DNA of 64,000 nt from Opitutales bacterium (GTDB lineage Bacteria; Verrucomicrobiota; Verrucomicrobiia; Opitutales; UBA2987): the NCBI GenBank assembly GCA_021772515.1, contig JAJFLU010000020.1:62001-126000 (forward strand), written 5' to 3'. The position numbers and the translations under genes were made by a program. The notes below the pieces were generated by a model. That model did no database searches, was not told the origin of the DNA, and saw nothing but the letters and a program-made list of their open reading frames with translations. Below, one piece after another: positions 44,053-53,784 of this stretch (its first letter is position 1; every line of letters starts with the position of its first letter).

Positions 44053-44997
44053 ATGAAACAGTTATTCGCCATCACTATTTTCCTCTTCGGGTTTTGTCTT
44101 CTCAGTTCTGGCGCAACTGTAATCGAACTTGTGCAGGGAGTAGAAATTAGGGCTGAAATTATTCAGGAAAAGCCGGATCGTCTGGTGGTTGATCTTGGGT
44201 TTGCGGTTCTATCGATTCCACGCGATTCCATCCTTCACCTGTATTCCAGCGAAGAACAGCCAGACAAAGAGGAGTTTGGAGTGGATCTGTATCGGACAGA
44301 CCCGGACCCGCAGGTGGAATCGGTAAAAGAACAGGTGGTAGCCAGCGGCGAAGCGGTCGTCCTGGTTCAGACACCCACCGGACTGGGCTCAGGATTTATT
44401 ATCCACCCATCAGGCTATGTGGTGACCAATGACCATGTCATCGCCGGGGAGCATGAAATATCCATAACAATTTATAAAAAAACTGCCCAGGATCTCCTAA
44501 AAATACCTTTTAACAAAGTGCGAATTGTCGGAACGAGCCCAGAACTGGATTTGGCGCTTTTAAAAATTGAAGACGATGAGGAGCGTGTCTTCCCCACCGT
44601 TCCGCTAGGCCACTCCGATACCCTTCGTCCCGGACAAACTGTATTCGCCATCGGCAGTCCCCTCGGGTTGGAGCGCACGGTTTCGCAGGGAATTATCAGC
44701 CTGAAAGATCGCTTGATTGGCGGCAGACTCTTCATTCAGACCACCACTCAGATCAATCCCGGGAATTCCGGCGGCCCATTGTTCAACCGCCGTGGAGAGG
44801 TTGTAGGGGTTACCAATATGAAGGTGAACGCGTTGGGCGCCGAGGGGCTTGGTTTTGCAATTCCCTCCGCAGTTTTGAAAAATTTTCTGAAAAACCGTGA
44901 TGCCTTTGCCTACGATGTTCGCAATCCCAATTCCGGCTATCGGTATAACAAACCGCCCCGCGCCGAGCCGCCTGAAAACCCGACCCCCGCTCCATGA
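44053..44997 (+). CDS. Periplasmic trypsin-like serine protease (S1C/DegP-type, without PDZ)
   Basis: The 314-residue protein has a Sec signal (ITIFLFGFCLLSSGA). The catalytic triad is visible: H128 in VVTNDHVIAG, D166 in ELDLALLKIE and S239 in NPGNSGGPLF. The chain ends in a proline-rich tail without a PDZ domain, unlike DegP/DegS. It is the first gene of a tight trio with a 4-bp overlap (ATGA) into the next gene, so it may process its two exported neighbours. Confidence 0.9.
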   Translation: MKQLFAITIFLFGFCLLSSGATVIELVQGVEIRAEIIQEKPDRLVVDLGFAVLSIPRDSILHLYSSEEQPDKEEFGVDLYRTDPDPQVESVKEQVVASGEAVVLVQTPTGLGSGFIIHPSGYVVTNDHVIAGEHEISITIYKKTAQDLLKIPFNKVRIVGTSPELDLALLKIEDDEERVFPTVPLGHSDTLRPGQTVFAIGSPLGLERTVSQGIISLKDRLIGGRLFIQTTTQINPGNSGGPLFNRRGEVVGVTNMKVNALGAEGLGFAIPSAVLKNFLKNRDAFAYDVRNPNSGYRYNKPPRAEPPENPTPAP

Positions 44998-46817
44998 GAA
45001 ACCATCTTCCTTTGCAACCTTCAATCCTCCCGGTATTTCTGGCAATTTCGTGCAGCCTCCTTCCATTGTCAGCAGCGGACAGGCCTCTGGAGGAAGGGCT
45101 TCCATCGGATACGCTGATGTTCGTTAAAGTGTCAGACTACGGTCAAGTGCTCGAAGACATGGAAAACAATCCGCTGCTGGCATTTTGGGAAGAAGATGAA
45201 ATTCAGGAGTTTTTCGGCCCCGTAATTTCCAAGATGGAAGAAGCTTTTTCCGAAAATGAACTGAAAGAAGAGTTAGGGATCGATGAAGGCCAATTCAGGG
45301 AAATGTTTCCTGGGCAGATGGTGCTGTCCGTTACGGAGATTGATTGGTCCAACCTGAAAAAAGATGACATTCCGGGCAAATTTATTGGTCTGGCCGAATA
45401 CGGCGGAGATTTTGAAATCATAGATAAACTGATACATCATTCTCTGCAAGGCGGCGATAGCAATGATGGGATCAAGCCCGAGGTGGTTGAGCGTGAATAT
45501 CTCGGGGCGAAAATCTGGATGCTGGAGGAGTCGGATGATACCGATGATGAGGAAAGCGAAAAAAAGATAGAAGTGGAAATTTGGGCGGCCTTTGAAGATA
45601 TTTTAATGGTCTCGACCTCCCTTGACCAGATACATGAAACGATTTCACTGCTCGAAAATGAATCTCCGGAGGCATCGATTAGAGCCAATCCTACCTATGC
45701 CAGAATGGTTTACGATGGCAGTGAGTCCGAGTTGTTTTTTTTCATGAATCTACGAGATTTTGTTACGTCGATGAAAGCGGAGGTTAATAAAGACCCTCAT
45801 TTTTCGCAGCCAAATCAATTGGGGTTTTCGGGCGACAGCGTTTGGCAGGCATTTGCCCCCGATGTGCTGGAGGGATTCTATGTAACCATGGATACCGACG
45901 ATGAGGAACCCGTAATTTATTCGGGCTTTCTATATACGGAAAACCGTGGGATTATGGGCCTGTTGCCCTTGGGGCAGGGTGAGGTCTCAAAACCGAATTA
46001 CATCTCCAAAGATGTCTTTTCGGTCAAGGTTAGCCTGTTTAGTCTGAGTGAATTTTGGGACAACCTCGAAGGATTGATCGCGGCCGTGAGCCCATTTTGG
46101 TATCAAAATTACGAAGCCATTTTGAGCCAATTGACAACCAGTTCCGAGGTCGATTTCAGAACCAGTTTTTTTGGCAATTTTGGGGATGAAATTGTCAGCT
46201 TCAGCGAAGTCGGAGAACAGACGGATCCTGAAGCACCCTCAGGGTGGCAGAATATGGATACTGTGATATTGCTTAACCTGAAAGATCGCCAGGGCTTTGA
46301 AATCGCCCTCGAAGCTCTCAAGTCGATGTTTCAGGGTGAGGCGGAATATTTTGCAAAAAGGGAATACTTGGGGGTAACCATCTTTTCCTACAACGCCACT
46401 GCGGGGCTGAGGATCGATAATTCGGCCAAGTCGGTTTTTTCATATGCGTTGACCGATCGGTATCTTTTACTCGGTTTTAATTCGGTTTCTCTGCTCGAGG
46501 CGACCCTCGCACGGTTGGAGGAGTCCCCCTCCGAATCGTTATGGGATGATGAGGATGTCGAGGAGGCTTTAAGCGATTTGGGTCAGGGGTCTGCCGCGAC
46601 CACGTATCAGGACTTCGGCCCGTTCTTGAATGTCATGCTTGACACATTGGCAAGTGCCCAGACGAATTTTCACAAAGATGATCCGGACTATTTTGAATTT
46701 TGCGATCCTTCAAAACTTCCCGATCAGTTGGAATTTCCCTATTTTTTTGTGGCCAAGACCTTTGTCGAAAAAGAGGGGCTTTTTTCCAAAGCCATAATTC
46801 GCAAAAAAAGTGAATAA
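44994..46817 (+). CDS. Uncharacterised exported protein
   Basis: The 607-residue protein has an N-terminal signal (about residues 5-27: LPLQPSILPVFLAISCSLLPLSA). It is acidic and has no recognised enzymatic motif. Repeating motifs of the LPEDTLLFVKV/DVFSVKVSLFSLSEFW kind and paired helix-strand units resemble the DUF3352 family of exported Gram-negative proteins; this is an uncertain match. Several very acidic segments (DDTDDEESEKKIEVE) could bind cations. It starts within the protease gene and overlaps the next by 8 bp. Confidence 0.65.
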   Translation: MRNHLPLQPSILPVFLAISCSLLPLSAADRPLEEGLPSDTLMFVKVSDYGQVLEDMENNPLLAFWEEDEIQEFFGPVISKMEEAFSENELKEELGIDEGQFREMFPGQMVLSVTEIDWSNLKKDDIPGKFIGLAEYGGDFEIIDKLIHHSLQGGDSNDGIKPEVVEREYLGAKIWMLEESDDTDDEESEKKIEVEIWAAFEDILMVSTSLDQIHETISLLENESPEASIRANPTYARMVYDGSESELFFFMNLRDFVTSMKAEVNKDPHFSQPNQLGFSGDSVWQAFAPDVLEGFYVTMDTDDEEPVIYSGFLYTENRGIMGLLPLGQGEVSKPNYISKDVFSVKVSLFSLSEFWDNLEGLIAAVSPFWYQNYEAILSQLTTSSEVDFRTSFFGNFGDEIVSFSEVGEQTDPEAPSGWQNMDTVILLNLKDRQGFEIALEALKSMFQGEAEYFAKREYLGVTIFSYNATAGLRIDNSAKSVFSYALTDRYLLLGFNSVSLLEATLARLEESPSESLWDDEDVEEALSDLGQGSAATTYQDFGPFLNVMLDTLASAQTNFHKDDPDYFEFCDPSKLPDQLEFPYFFVAKTFVEKEGLFSKAIIRKKSE

Positions 46818-49146
46818 CAGGGCCAAATACTACCTTTTGAGTTTGGTTTTTGGAGCCGGATTCTTTCTCGTGCAGCCGAGTCTGGAGGCTGAATCCAGCA
46901 ATCCGAAGCAGATCAATCTTTCGGGACCAGAGGTAGCCAAATTGGACTGGAATACTCGCGCCCTTACGATGGTGGACCTGAATGGCGATGGGCGACTGGA
47001 TCTCGCCCTTATCAATAATGACCGGGCTAAAATCGAAATGCTCTTTCAGCGGGACCCGGATGCGCCGCCGGAGGAGGGTCCGCGCCAGGTGAGCAGCAAT
47101 CGCTGGGAACCCGTTCTGGAAGATTCTCGGTTCAGGCGCGAGAGCATCGTCAGCGGGGACAACCTGTATGCCCTGGCCGGTGGAGACTTGAATAACGATG
47201 GGCGTGCGGATCTCGCTTACACGGGCAACAAGCAGGCTTTGACCGTTCGTTTTCAGGGAGACAAGAGCCAGTGGAGCGAAACCTGGACCTTCGATGATAT
47301 GGACCCCGCGCAGTGGGCTTCAACCTTGCAAATCGTTGATCTGAACGGTGATGGGAGAAATGATCTAATTGTGCTTTGCAAAGAGAAACTGTTGATCTTT
47401 TATCAGAGGGAAACCGGTGAATTATCCGAACCGAAATCCTACCCGGTGGCTGATGATAATAATTTCGGCCTGGAACTTTTCGACCTGAACAAAGACGGCT
47501 TTGTGGATATTTTCTACGCTGTGGCAAAAAACAAGCGCGCGCTTCGTCTGCGACTGCAATTCGCCGAAGGTGGTTTCGGCCCCGAGTTGACCGTCCCTCT
47601 GGAATCAGCCACATCGAGTATCCGACCCTGGATTTTGGAGTCGGACGGGAGCGCTGGCCTCGCCTATATTCAGTCCAAAACCAGGCATCTGGAGATTCTT
47701 TCCCTGAGCCCGCAGACAATGAAGAATCTGCCCATCAAGGCGTTGCAACCAGCCACCTACTCCTCGGGGACGACTGCCCGCGATCCGGCCCTTTACACGA
47801 TGGGCGATTTCAATGGCGATGGTTTGACCGATCTCGCCTTGGGAGATTCGCAGGGGGCCCGTGTTCTCCTGTTTTGGCAAAAAGAAAGCAGTATTTTTTC
47901 CGAACCAACCCCCTATCCTTCATTGGCCAATCTTTATGGGATTTCCGCCGGCGATTTTACCGGGGATGGCCGATCGACCCTCGTGGGTTTAAGCAAAAAG
48001 GAAGGTATTCTGGGCCTTTCCCGTTTTTCTCCGAAAGGGCGGCTCGAGTTTCCCGAGATGATTCCGACTGAGGGAGAACCCCTTGCCCTGACGGTCGGAG
48101 ATATCGATCTAAATGGCCGTGACGAGATTCTGCTGATTGAGAAAATTGAGAAAAAGTACCAAATTTCCATTTTACGACCCGACAACGACCATGACCAGGA
48201 TACGATCACGGCCGAACCCTTTATTTTCGAGGATTTGAAGCGCGATCCGGAGGCGCTTTTAATAGCGGATCTGAATGGTGATGAACTGCCCGATATATTG
48301 GTATTTATTCCTCGTGAACCCGCCCGTCTTCTTGTGCAAACCGACACGGATACCTTTGAAAATGCTGCCGATGACTCCGCTATCCGCAAGAGCTTGCTCA
48401 CCAATCTGGATTTCAGCCAAATAGGCCTCGGTGATCTGGATGGCGATGGGATTCCAGAGCTGATTGCGGGATCTGACGGTTTTGCCCGATCCCTTCGGTT
48501 AAACGCCGAGGGCGATCTGGAAATTACGGACCAGTATAACGCACGCCGAAGTGAGGACAAAGTGCGCGGCCCCCTCGTTTTGGATATGAACCAAGATGGC
48601 GTAAGCGAACTCCTTTTTTATGACGACAAGGAAGAGTCCATCCAGATGCTCGAACGTGACGCCTCGGGAGTTTATCGATTTCTGAAATCTTATGAGGTAG
48701 GCAAGATCGATCTTTTATCCGCCCGTGTAAGCAGGCTTGGCAGGGATTCGCGGGAGCACATTTTGTTATTCGGCAAAGACCGCTTTTGGGTGATTCCTCT
48801 GGATAACCCGGGGTGGGAAACCACGACCGTGGCTACCTACGAAACCGACCTCAAGGACATCCGCTACACCGGACTGGCGACGGGTGATCTCGATTCTGAC
48901 GGCAGCCTCGAAATCATCGCCATCGACGCCCAAAAGCATGTCATTGAAATTCTGCGTCAGAAAGAGCCAAATATCTGGTCAAGCGCACTTCACTATACCG
49001 TCTATGATGATAACCCCCATTATCAGGGCAGGCGGGGAGCCAATCTGGAACCGCGCGAGATTGTTGTCGGCGATCTCTCCGGTGATGGTCGAGACGATTT
49101 TGCTCTCCTCATCCATGATCGTGTTCTATTATACATTCAGGAGTAA
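46810..49146 (+). CDS. Exported FG-GAP/VCBS repeat protein
   Basis: The 778-residue exported protein starts with GTG and has a signal of about 20 residues (YLLSLVFGAGFFLVQPSLEA). It carries at least ten DxNxDGxxDLxL-type calcium-binding blades, among them DLNGDGRLDLALI, DLNNDGRADLAY, DLNGDGRNDLIV, DFNGDGLTDLAL and DLDGDGIPELI. FG-GAP folds form beta-propellers like the integrin alpha subunit. It is the last gene of the protease-DUF3352-like trio. Function is probably extracellular scaffold or adhesion, by analogy only. Confidence 0.85.
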   Translation: MNNRAKYYLLSLVFGAGFFLVQPSLEAESSNPKQINLSGPEVAKLDWNTRALTMVDLNGDGRLDLALINNDRAKIEMLFQRDPDAPPEEGPRQVSSNRWEPVLEDSRFRRESIVSGDNLYALAGGDLNNDGRADLAYTGNKQALTVRFQGDKSQWSETWTFDDMDPAQWASTLQIVDLNGDGRNDLIVLCKEKLLIFYQRETGELSEPKSYPVADDNNFGLELFDLNKDGFVDIFYAVAKNKRALRLRLQFAEGGFGPELTVPLESATSSIRPWILESDGSAGLAYIQSKTRHLEILSLSPQTMKNLPIKALQPATYSSGTTARDPALYTMGDFNGDGLTDLALGDSQGARVLLFWQKESSIFSEPTPYPSLANLYGISAGDFTGDGRSTLVGLSKKEGILGLSRFSPKGRLEFPEMIPTEGEPLALTVGDIDLNGRDEILLIEKIEKKYQISILRPDNDHDQDTITAEPFIFEDLKRDPEALLIADLNGDELPDILVFIPREPARLLVQTDTDTFENAADDSAIRKSLLTNLDFSQIGLGDLDGDGIPELIAGSDGFARSLRLNAEGDLEITDQYNARRSEDKVRGPLVLDMNQDGVSELLFYDDKEESIQMLERDASGVYRFLKSYEVGKIDLLSARVSRLGRDSREHILLFGKDRFWVIPLDNPGWETTTVATYETDLKDIRYTGLATGDLDSDGSLEIIAIDAQKHVIEILRQKEPNIWSSALHYTVYDDNPHYQGRRGANLEPREIVVGDLSGDGRDDFALLIHDRVLLYIQE

Positions 49147-49209
49147 TTTTTTACCGGTATTTTATATAAATGGAGTCATGTTTCCTTGCCATTTATCGAA
49201 TGCTCGGGC

Positions 49210-49464
49210 ATGATAATGGCTTCCCTTCACATTTCATCTGACTTCATACTTGTGTCTTTAAATATACCGGCTCTAAACCGACTGGAAACCCTTCTGAAAT
49301 CTTTGTCACAAGCGCAGGGAACTGGTTTGGTGGATGCGATACAAGAGATTGATTCCTGGCTGGAAACGTATCGAGATGGGCTCGATCCCCGGCTGACTCA
49401 TTTTCTGGCCCGCCGCAGTTATGAAAAGGCAATGCAGTTTTTGCAGACCGAAGTTGGGAAATAG
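49210..49464 (+). CDS. Small hypothetical protein
   Basis: An 84-residue protein starts at ATG 49210 (a TTG at 49186 or ATG at 49216 are alternatives). No known motif is visible; FILVSLNIPALNRLETLLKSL and LTHFLARRSYEKAMQFL form helices. It lies 10 bp from the convergent hisF, so its codon use should be checked for genuine coding. Confidence 0.5.
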   Translation: MIMASLHISSDFILVSLNIPALNRLETLLKSLSQAQGTGLVDAIQEIDSWLETYRDGLDPRLTHFLARRSYEKAMQFLQTEVGK

Positions 49465-49474
49465 AAGAGGCACC

Positions 49475-50236
49475 CTATAATCTGACCGGAATTCCCTCTG
49501 CCGCTAATCTTTGCTTGGCCTCGGTGATCGTATAATCGCCGAAATGGAAAATTGACGCGGCCAGCACCGCGCTCGCCTTTCCTTTCTTCAAAACCTCCGC
49601 CAGATGGCCGAGATTTCCGGCTCCTCCCGAAGCGATCACAGGAACCTCGACCGCCTCGCTGATGCGCTTTGTGAGGTCTATATCGTAACCTATCTGAGTC
49701 CCATCACGATCCATGCTGGTGAGCAAAATTTCCCCAGCGCCCAGTCGGCAAAGTTCTTTCGCCCACTCGACCGCATCGAGGGATACCGGGTTTCTCCCGC
49801 CATGAGTGTAAACCTGCCAGGTATCGGCTCCGGGGGTCCTTTTTGCATCGATGGCTACGACGATGCACTGATTGCCAAATTTTTGAGACGCCCGCAAAAC
49901 GAGTTCAGGGTCTTCAACAGCAGCAGTGTTCAGACTGACTTTATCCGCCCCCGATTTAAGCATCCTGCGAATATCATCGAGGTTTCTCAAGCCCCCCCCG
50001 ACGGTTAGCGGCATGAAGCATTGGGAGGCGGTCACCTCGACGACATCATGCATGATCTGACGCCTGTCGCTGGAAGCCGTGATGTCCAGAAATACCAGTT
50101 CATCGGCCCCCTGTTTTTCATAGGCCTTGGCGATCTCCACCGGGTCGCCGGCATCGCGAAGCTGCTTGAAACGGATTCCTTTTACGACACGGCCATCGGT
50201 TACATCCAGGCAGGGTATGATGCGTACTGAGAGCAT
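49475..50236 (-). CDS. hisF: Imidazole glycerol phosphate synthase, cyclase subunit
   Basis: HisF uses ammonia from HisH to close the imidazole ring of histidine and releases AICAR for purine synthesis. The 253-residue TIM barrel carries both catalytic Asp: [15 protein letters not shown] (strand 1) and [16 protein letters not shown] (strand 5), with [11 protein letters not shown] and [16 protein letters not shown] as the phosphate-binding loops. hisH and other his genes are not in the window. Confidence 0.97.
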   Translation of the reverse strand: MLSVRIIPCLDVTDGRVVKGIRFKQLRDAGDPVEIAKAYEKQGADELVFLDITASSDRRQIMHDVVEVTASQCFMPLTVGGGLRNLDDIRRMLKSGADKVSLNTAAVEDPELVLRASQKFGNQCIVVAIDAKRTPGADTWQVYTHGGRNPVSLDAVEWAKELCRLGAGEILLTSMDRDGTQIGYDIDLTKRISEAVEVPVIASGGAGNLGHLAEVLKKGKASAVLAASIFHFGDYTITEAKQRLAAEGIPVRL

Positions 50237-50266
50237 TTGTAATTACGGAAAACAGTGGCCAGATAA

Positions 50267-50286
50267 TTAGAACCTATCTCAAATTC
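50267..50286 (+). repeat. 20-bp element TTAGAACCTATCTCAAATTC, copy 1
   Basis: An exact copy in inverted orientation occurs at 61037-61056, and a one-mismatch 19-bp copy at 19594-19612. Confidence 0.8.
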
Positions 50287-50339
50287 GCGGGTGCTTCGGC
50301 TCTTGTTAAATTGAACACCGAGTACCGGAAAAACGGCAG

Positions 50340-52100
50340 CTATTCGTCTGCGAAAACGATATCGGGCTCGAAGGAAACCGTCAACCGATATTGCTGCCCG
50401 GGCCGCATGATGAGTGGGTGATCCCGCGAAAAGGTCTGCACATAATGGATGTTGCCATACAGGGTCTGATACTGCGGTTCGTTGGTCACCACTTCGGTTT
50501 CCTCCCAATTGGCCTGAAAGTCGTCTTTCAAAACCTGGCAGCGCAGACCCTCGGGCCCCAGCGTGTAGGTGGTTCCGATCCGATAAGTGGAGTGGGGCGC
50601 CCCGATGACCAGAACATAGCGCATCTTATCCATCTGGATCCTGTTTTTGACACGGTAGATGAAATCGCTGGTCACCTTGTTGCCCGAGAAAGTCCAAGAC
50701 ACCTTGACGTTCCCCAAACCGGATACGATTTTTTCCTCCCTCGTAACGAATTCCGGCTGATCGTAGCGGAAATAAAAAGAACGCCTCAGGCCAAGCCCGG
50801 TTACGCACTTTTTCCCGTAATAGGAAGGCACCACCACATTGTCACCAAATGTCAGCTCCGGCATCATGACGGGGAGGTAGTAATTGGCCGGCCAATCGAA
50901 GATACCGGGACAATGGGGAAACGAAAGGGAATTGGAAGAGGGCTTGGAACCGGAACCGACCAGTGGCAATTGAATATGCAAGCCGCTGTTGGTATCCTGA
51001 TAATTAAAGACCCCCTGCTCCTTTCGGTTGCTTTTATCAAAAATGATAAACCGCCCACTTGTTCGGGTATCCGGCGTTTCGGAAGTCATTTTCCCGCCGA
51101 TTGAGCGCGCCAGGCGAGCCCATTGGCAGAGATACCGCGCCCCGTCGAAATTTGCCATCCGGGTGGTATGCGCCTCTGTGGTTCCGCGTTCGCTGTCGCG
51201 GATAACCATATTTCCATGTTCCTGGTCCAGGTAGGTTAAAAAGAAAAACTGAAAAAGTCGCCTCAGGATGTCGCAGTAAACCGGCAATTTATCAGCGGTT
51301 ATCCAACCATCTCTCATACCCTGCAAAATGATGCTGATGCAGTGCATTTGCCCGTACGCTCCCGTTCCCCGACCATAAATCCAACCCATCCCATCCTGCC
51401 GGACGATATCCGGCATCATGCGGATGTATTTTTCCGCGAAAGTCCGCAAACTCGGTAACTTGCGCTCCCGAAGGTGCATATTGGCGTGCAATTGCAAAGC
51501 CTGCCGTATGAAAACAAAGGCCACGATGCCATAGATGTCGAATACGCCCCCGATCCCCGACTCCGGATCATCATCGGAAAAATTGGCCGAGCTGTGATTT
51601 TCGATACGCTCGATAAAACGCTCGATTAGCCGCCCCGTCTCATCCTTTTTCGAGAGACCCATACTGAATCTGGCGACCGCTTTGGCCACATTGAAAGCCT
51701 GTTGATGGCCGATATAGTCCGTCCGGGCCAGCAGACGGCTATCCAGCTTTTCGCGGGTGGGATCGAGAAGCCGTTCCCAGACCGGATTGCGATCCTTGGA
51801 CGGCCCGAAGGAAAGCAGCCCCAAAGCCGTATAGGCCAAACCATTTTCCTGCGATTCCTCGGTGAACACCTGCGCCGTTATCGTGCGCGCAGCGAGGTCC
51901 ACCAGATCGAAATCATCCAGTTGTGCATCACCGGTTAGCCGGTGGTATTCACCGATTGCCAGCGCCGCGTGCCCCGGTTCGTCAAGCCGTGGATTTTCAC
52001 CTTCGACCGGCGTTACCGTGCCATCCTCGTTAATGGCGCCAAGATTTTGGCCCAGCATTGTTCGGGCCATGTCGAGACATTGATCAGCAAAAGTCTGCAT
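50340..52100 (-). CDS. Uncharacterised 586-residue protein, lyase-like architecture
   Basis: I do not recognise this family with certainty. The first 330 residues look like an alpha/alpha toroid (repeating helix pairs with RTDYIGHQQAFNVAKAVARF, MGWIYGRGTGAYGQMHCISI). The second part is beta-rich with DWPANYYLPVMMPELTFGDN and TLGPEGLRCQVL. That layout resembles polysaccharide lyases of the heparinase/alginate lyase type. No signal peptide is present, which argues against an extracellular enzyme unless it is exported otherwise. A carbohydrate role is an inference. Confidence 0.6.
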   Translation of the reverse strand: MQTFADQCLDMARTMLGQNLGAINEDGTVTPVEGENPRLDEPGHAALAIGEYHRLTGDAQLDDFDLVDLAARTITAQVFTEESQENGLAYTALGLLSFGPSKDRNPVWERLLDPTREKLDSRLLARTDYIGHQQAFNVAKAVARFSMGLSKKDETGRLIERFIERIENHSSANFSDDDPESGIGGVFDIYGIVAFVFIRQALQLHANMHLRERKLPSLRTFAEKYIRMMPDIVRQDGMGWIYGRGTGAYGQMHCISIILQGMRDGWITADKLPVYCDILRRLFQFFFLTYLDQEHGNMVIRDSERGTTEAHTTRMANFDGARYLCQWARLARSIGGKMTSETPDTRTSGRFIIFDKSNRKEQGVFNYQDTNSGLHIQLPLVGSGSKPSSNSLSFPHCPGIFDWPANYYLPVMMPELTFGDNVVVPSYYGKKCVTGLGLRRSFYFRYDQPEFVTREEKIVSGLGNVKVSWTFSGNKVTSDFIYRVKNRIQMDKMRYVLVIGAPHSTYRIGTTYTLGPEGLRCQVLKDDFQANWEETEVVTNEPQYQTLYGNIHYVQTFSRDHPLIMRPGQQYRLTVSFEPDIVFADE

Positions 52101-52260
52101 TCAAAAAGAAAAACGGCAAGTTAAGGTCTGCAAATGAAAATGCACGCAAAAAATTAAAAAATTTATCGGAAATAACCAAATATTACCAACCGGATTAGCT
52201 TTTCCACCCGGTGATTGTCCTTTAACTCTCCGGTCATCCATTCGTTTCATTAACGTCATT

Positions 52261-53784
52261 TCAGAGAGTAATTAAATTGAGAAATTCGGCATTGTTTTCT
52301 GTTTTACCTAGCCGCGAAATCGCCGTTTCCGCCGCATCATCTACCTTCATCCCGGCCAACGCTCGGCGGAAGAAATGGCAGCGGTCCAGCATTTGCGGCT
52401 TCAGCAAAAGTTCCTCGCGCCGCGTGCCCGATGACGAGATATTCAACGCGGGCCAAATCCGCAACTCGGCCACCTTACGGTCCAGCACCATTTCCATATT
52501 TCCCGTCCCCTTGAATTCCTGGAAAATCAGGTCATCCATCCGGCTCCCAGTTTCCACCAAAGCCGAGGCCATGATCGTCAAGCTGCCCGCCTCCTCGGTA
52601 TTTCGGGCTGCCGAAAAAAGCTGGCGCGGTTTCTCCAACGCACGGATATCGAGCCCCCCTGTCATCGTCCGCCCACTCGTGCGGCGAGAGGAATTATGCG
52701 CCCGCGCAAGCCGCGTTAGGGAGTCCAGCAGCACAACCACATCCTTGCCCACCTCGACTAACCTCTTGGCCCGCTCGATGGCAAGCTCCGCGATTCGCAG
52801 ATGACTCGAAACCGCCTCATCATTCGAAGAAGCATAAACCTCACACGGCACGCTCCTTTTTAAATCCGTAACCTCCTCCGGCCTCTCGTCCACCAGTAAA
52901 ATCATGACATGGCATTCGGGATTATTTTCCAACACCCCCAGGGCGATATCACGCAGGATAATCGTTTTCCCCGTTCGCGGAGGCGCCACGATAAGCCCCC
53001 GCTGCCCCTTGCCGATGGGGCAAAACATATCGATCGTCCGCACCGTCATGGCGCCATCCTTCGTCTCCAGTTGCAGCCACTCATCGGGAGTAATCGTCGT
53101 CAACTGGGAAAAACCGACCTTCTGCTTCCGCTCATCGACCGGCAACCCATCCACCGTCTCCACAAAACGCACCTTCGGATTCGGAAACCGCGAATCCCTG
53201 TGTGCCTTCGCCGTTACCCAACTCCCTTTTTGAATCTTGAAACGCCTAATCAGCTCCCTCGGCACAAAAGGATCATCGGGCCGAGTGCGGCCATTATGCA
53301 AAGGATTAATCAACTGCCCCGCCTTATTCGGCTGAGGCTCCAAAATACCCTCCACAATCGCCTCACCGGGCGAATTTTCATTCTTCTGCATTCGCAACAA
53401 TAATAAATTTTTCCCGAAACCGGGACAACTGGATAAATCCTTTTGAGAACAGGCCTTCAGTGAAAACGAAACCCCAGATTCTTCAGGAATTTGCCTTAAA
53501 CCGCCATCCAATCGGATCTTCCAGCGGTGAGTTCCAAAGCAATACTCCCCCCAATCTAGGCATCGCCCACACCCTGTCAATGCTTCAAATGGCTCAATCG
53601 GCAGATTTTCTTTAACCCGACCGTCCCGCAATCCGCCATGCCCATAATAATAAACATCCATACGCATTGAGGATGACAAATTTGCGTAAACTCCACCCCG
53701 CTGCCGATGCAGAGCAGCATCTTGCAAAGAATCAGGAAAATTATTGGAAACCTCGAAAACAGGATTGTGATTCAGTAAATTCAT
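52261..53784 (-). CDS. rho: Transcription termination factor Rho
   Basis: Rho is a hexameric RNA translocase that ends transcription. The ATPase core is complete: GLIVAPPRTGKTIIL (P-loop), VDERPEEVTDL, DVVVLLDSLTRLARAHN (Walker B) and EFKGTGNMEMVLDRKVAELR (R-loop area). The cold-shock-like RNA-binding domain (about residues 141-200) has GILEPQPNKAGQLI where E. coli has GFLR, and DPFVPRELIRRF, a PVC-style variant. The reading frame is open 131 codons further upstream with Cys-rich segments (GCGRCLDWGEYC); an ATG at 53391 would give 376 residues, so the longer start is not certain. Confidence 0.93.
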   Translation of the reverse strand: MNLLNHNPVFEVSNNFPDSLQDAALHRQRGGVYANLSSSMRMDVYYYGHGGLRDGRVKENLPIEPFEALTGCGRCLDWGEYCFGTHRWKIRLDGGLRQIPEESGVSFSLKACSQKDLSSCPGFGKNLLLLRMQKNENSPGEAIVEGILEPQPNKAGQLINPLHNGRTRPDDPFVPRELIRRFKIQKGSWVTAKAHRDSRFPNPKVRFVETVDGLPVDERKQKVGFSQLTTITPDEWLQLETKDGAMTVRTIDMFCPIGKGQRGLIVAPPRTGKTIILRDIALGVLENNPECHVMILLVDERPEEVTDLKRSVPCEVYASSNDEAVSSHLRIAELAIERAKRLVEVGKDVVVLLDSLTRLARAHNSSRRTSGRTMTGGLDIRALEKPRQLFSAARNTEEAGSLTIMASALVETGSRMDDLIFQEFKGTGNMEMVLDRKVAELRIWPALNISSSGTRREELLLKPQMLDRCHFFRRALAGMKVDDAAETAISRLGKTENNAEFLNLITL

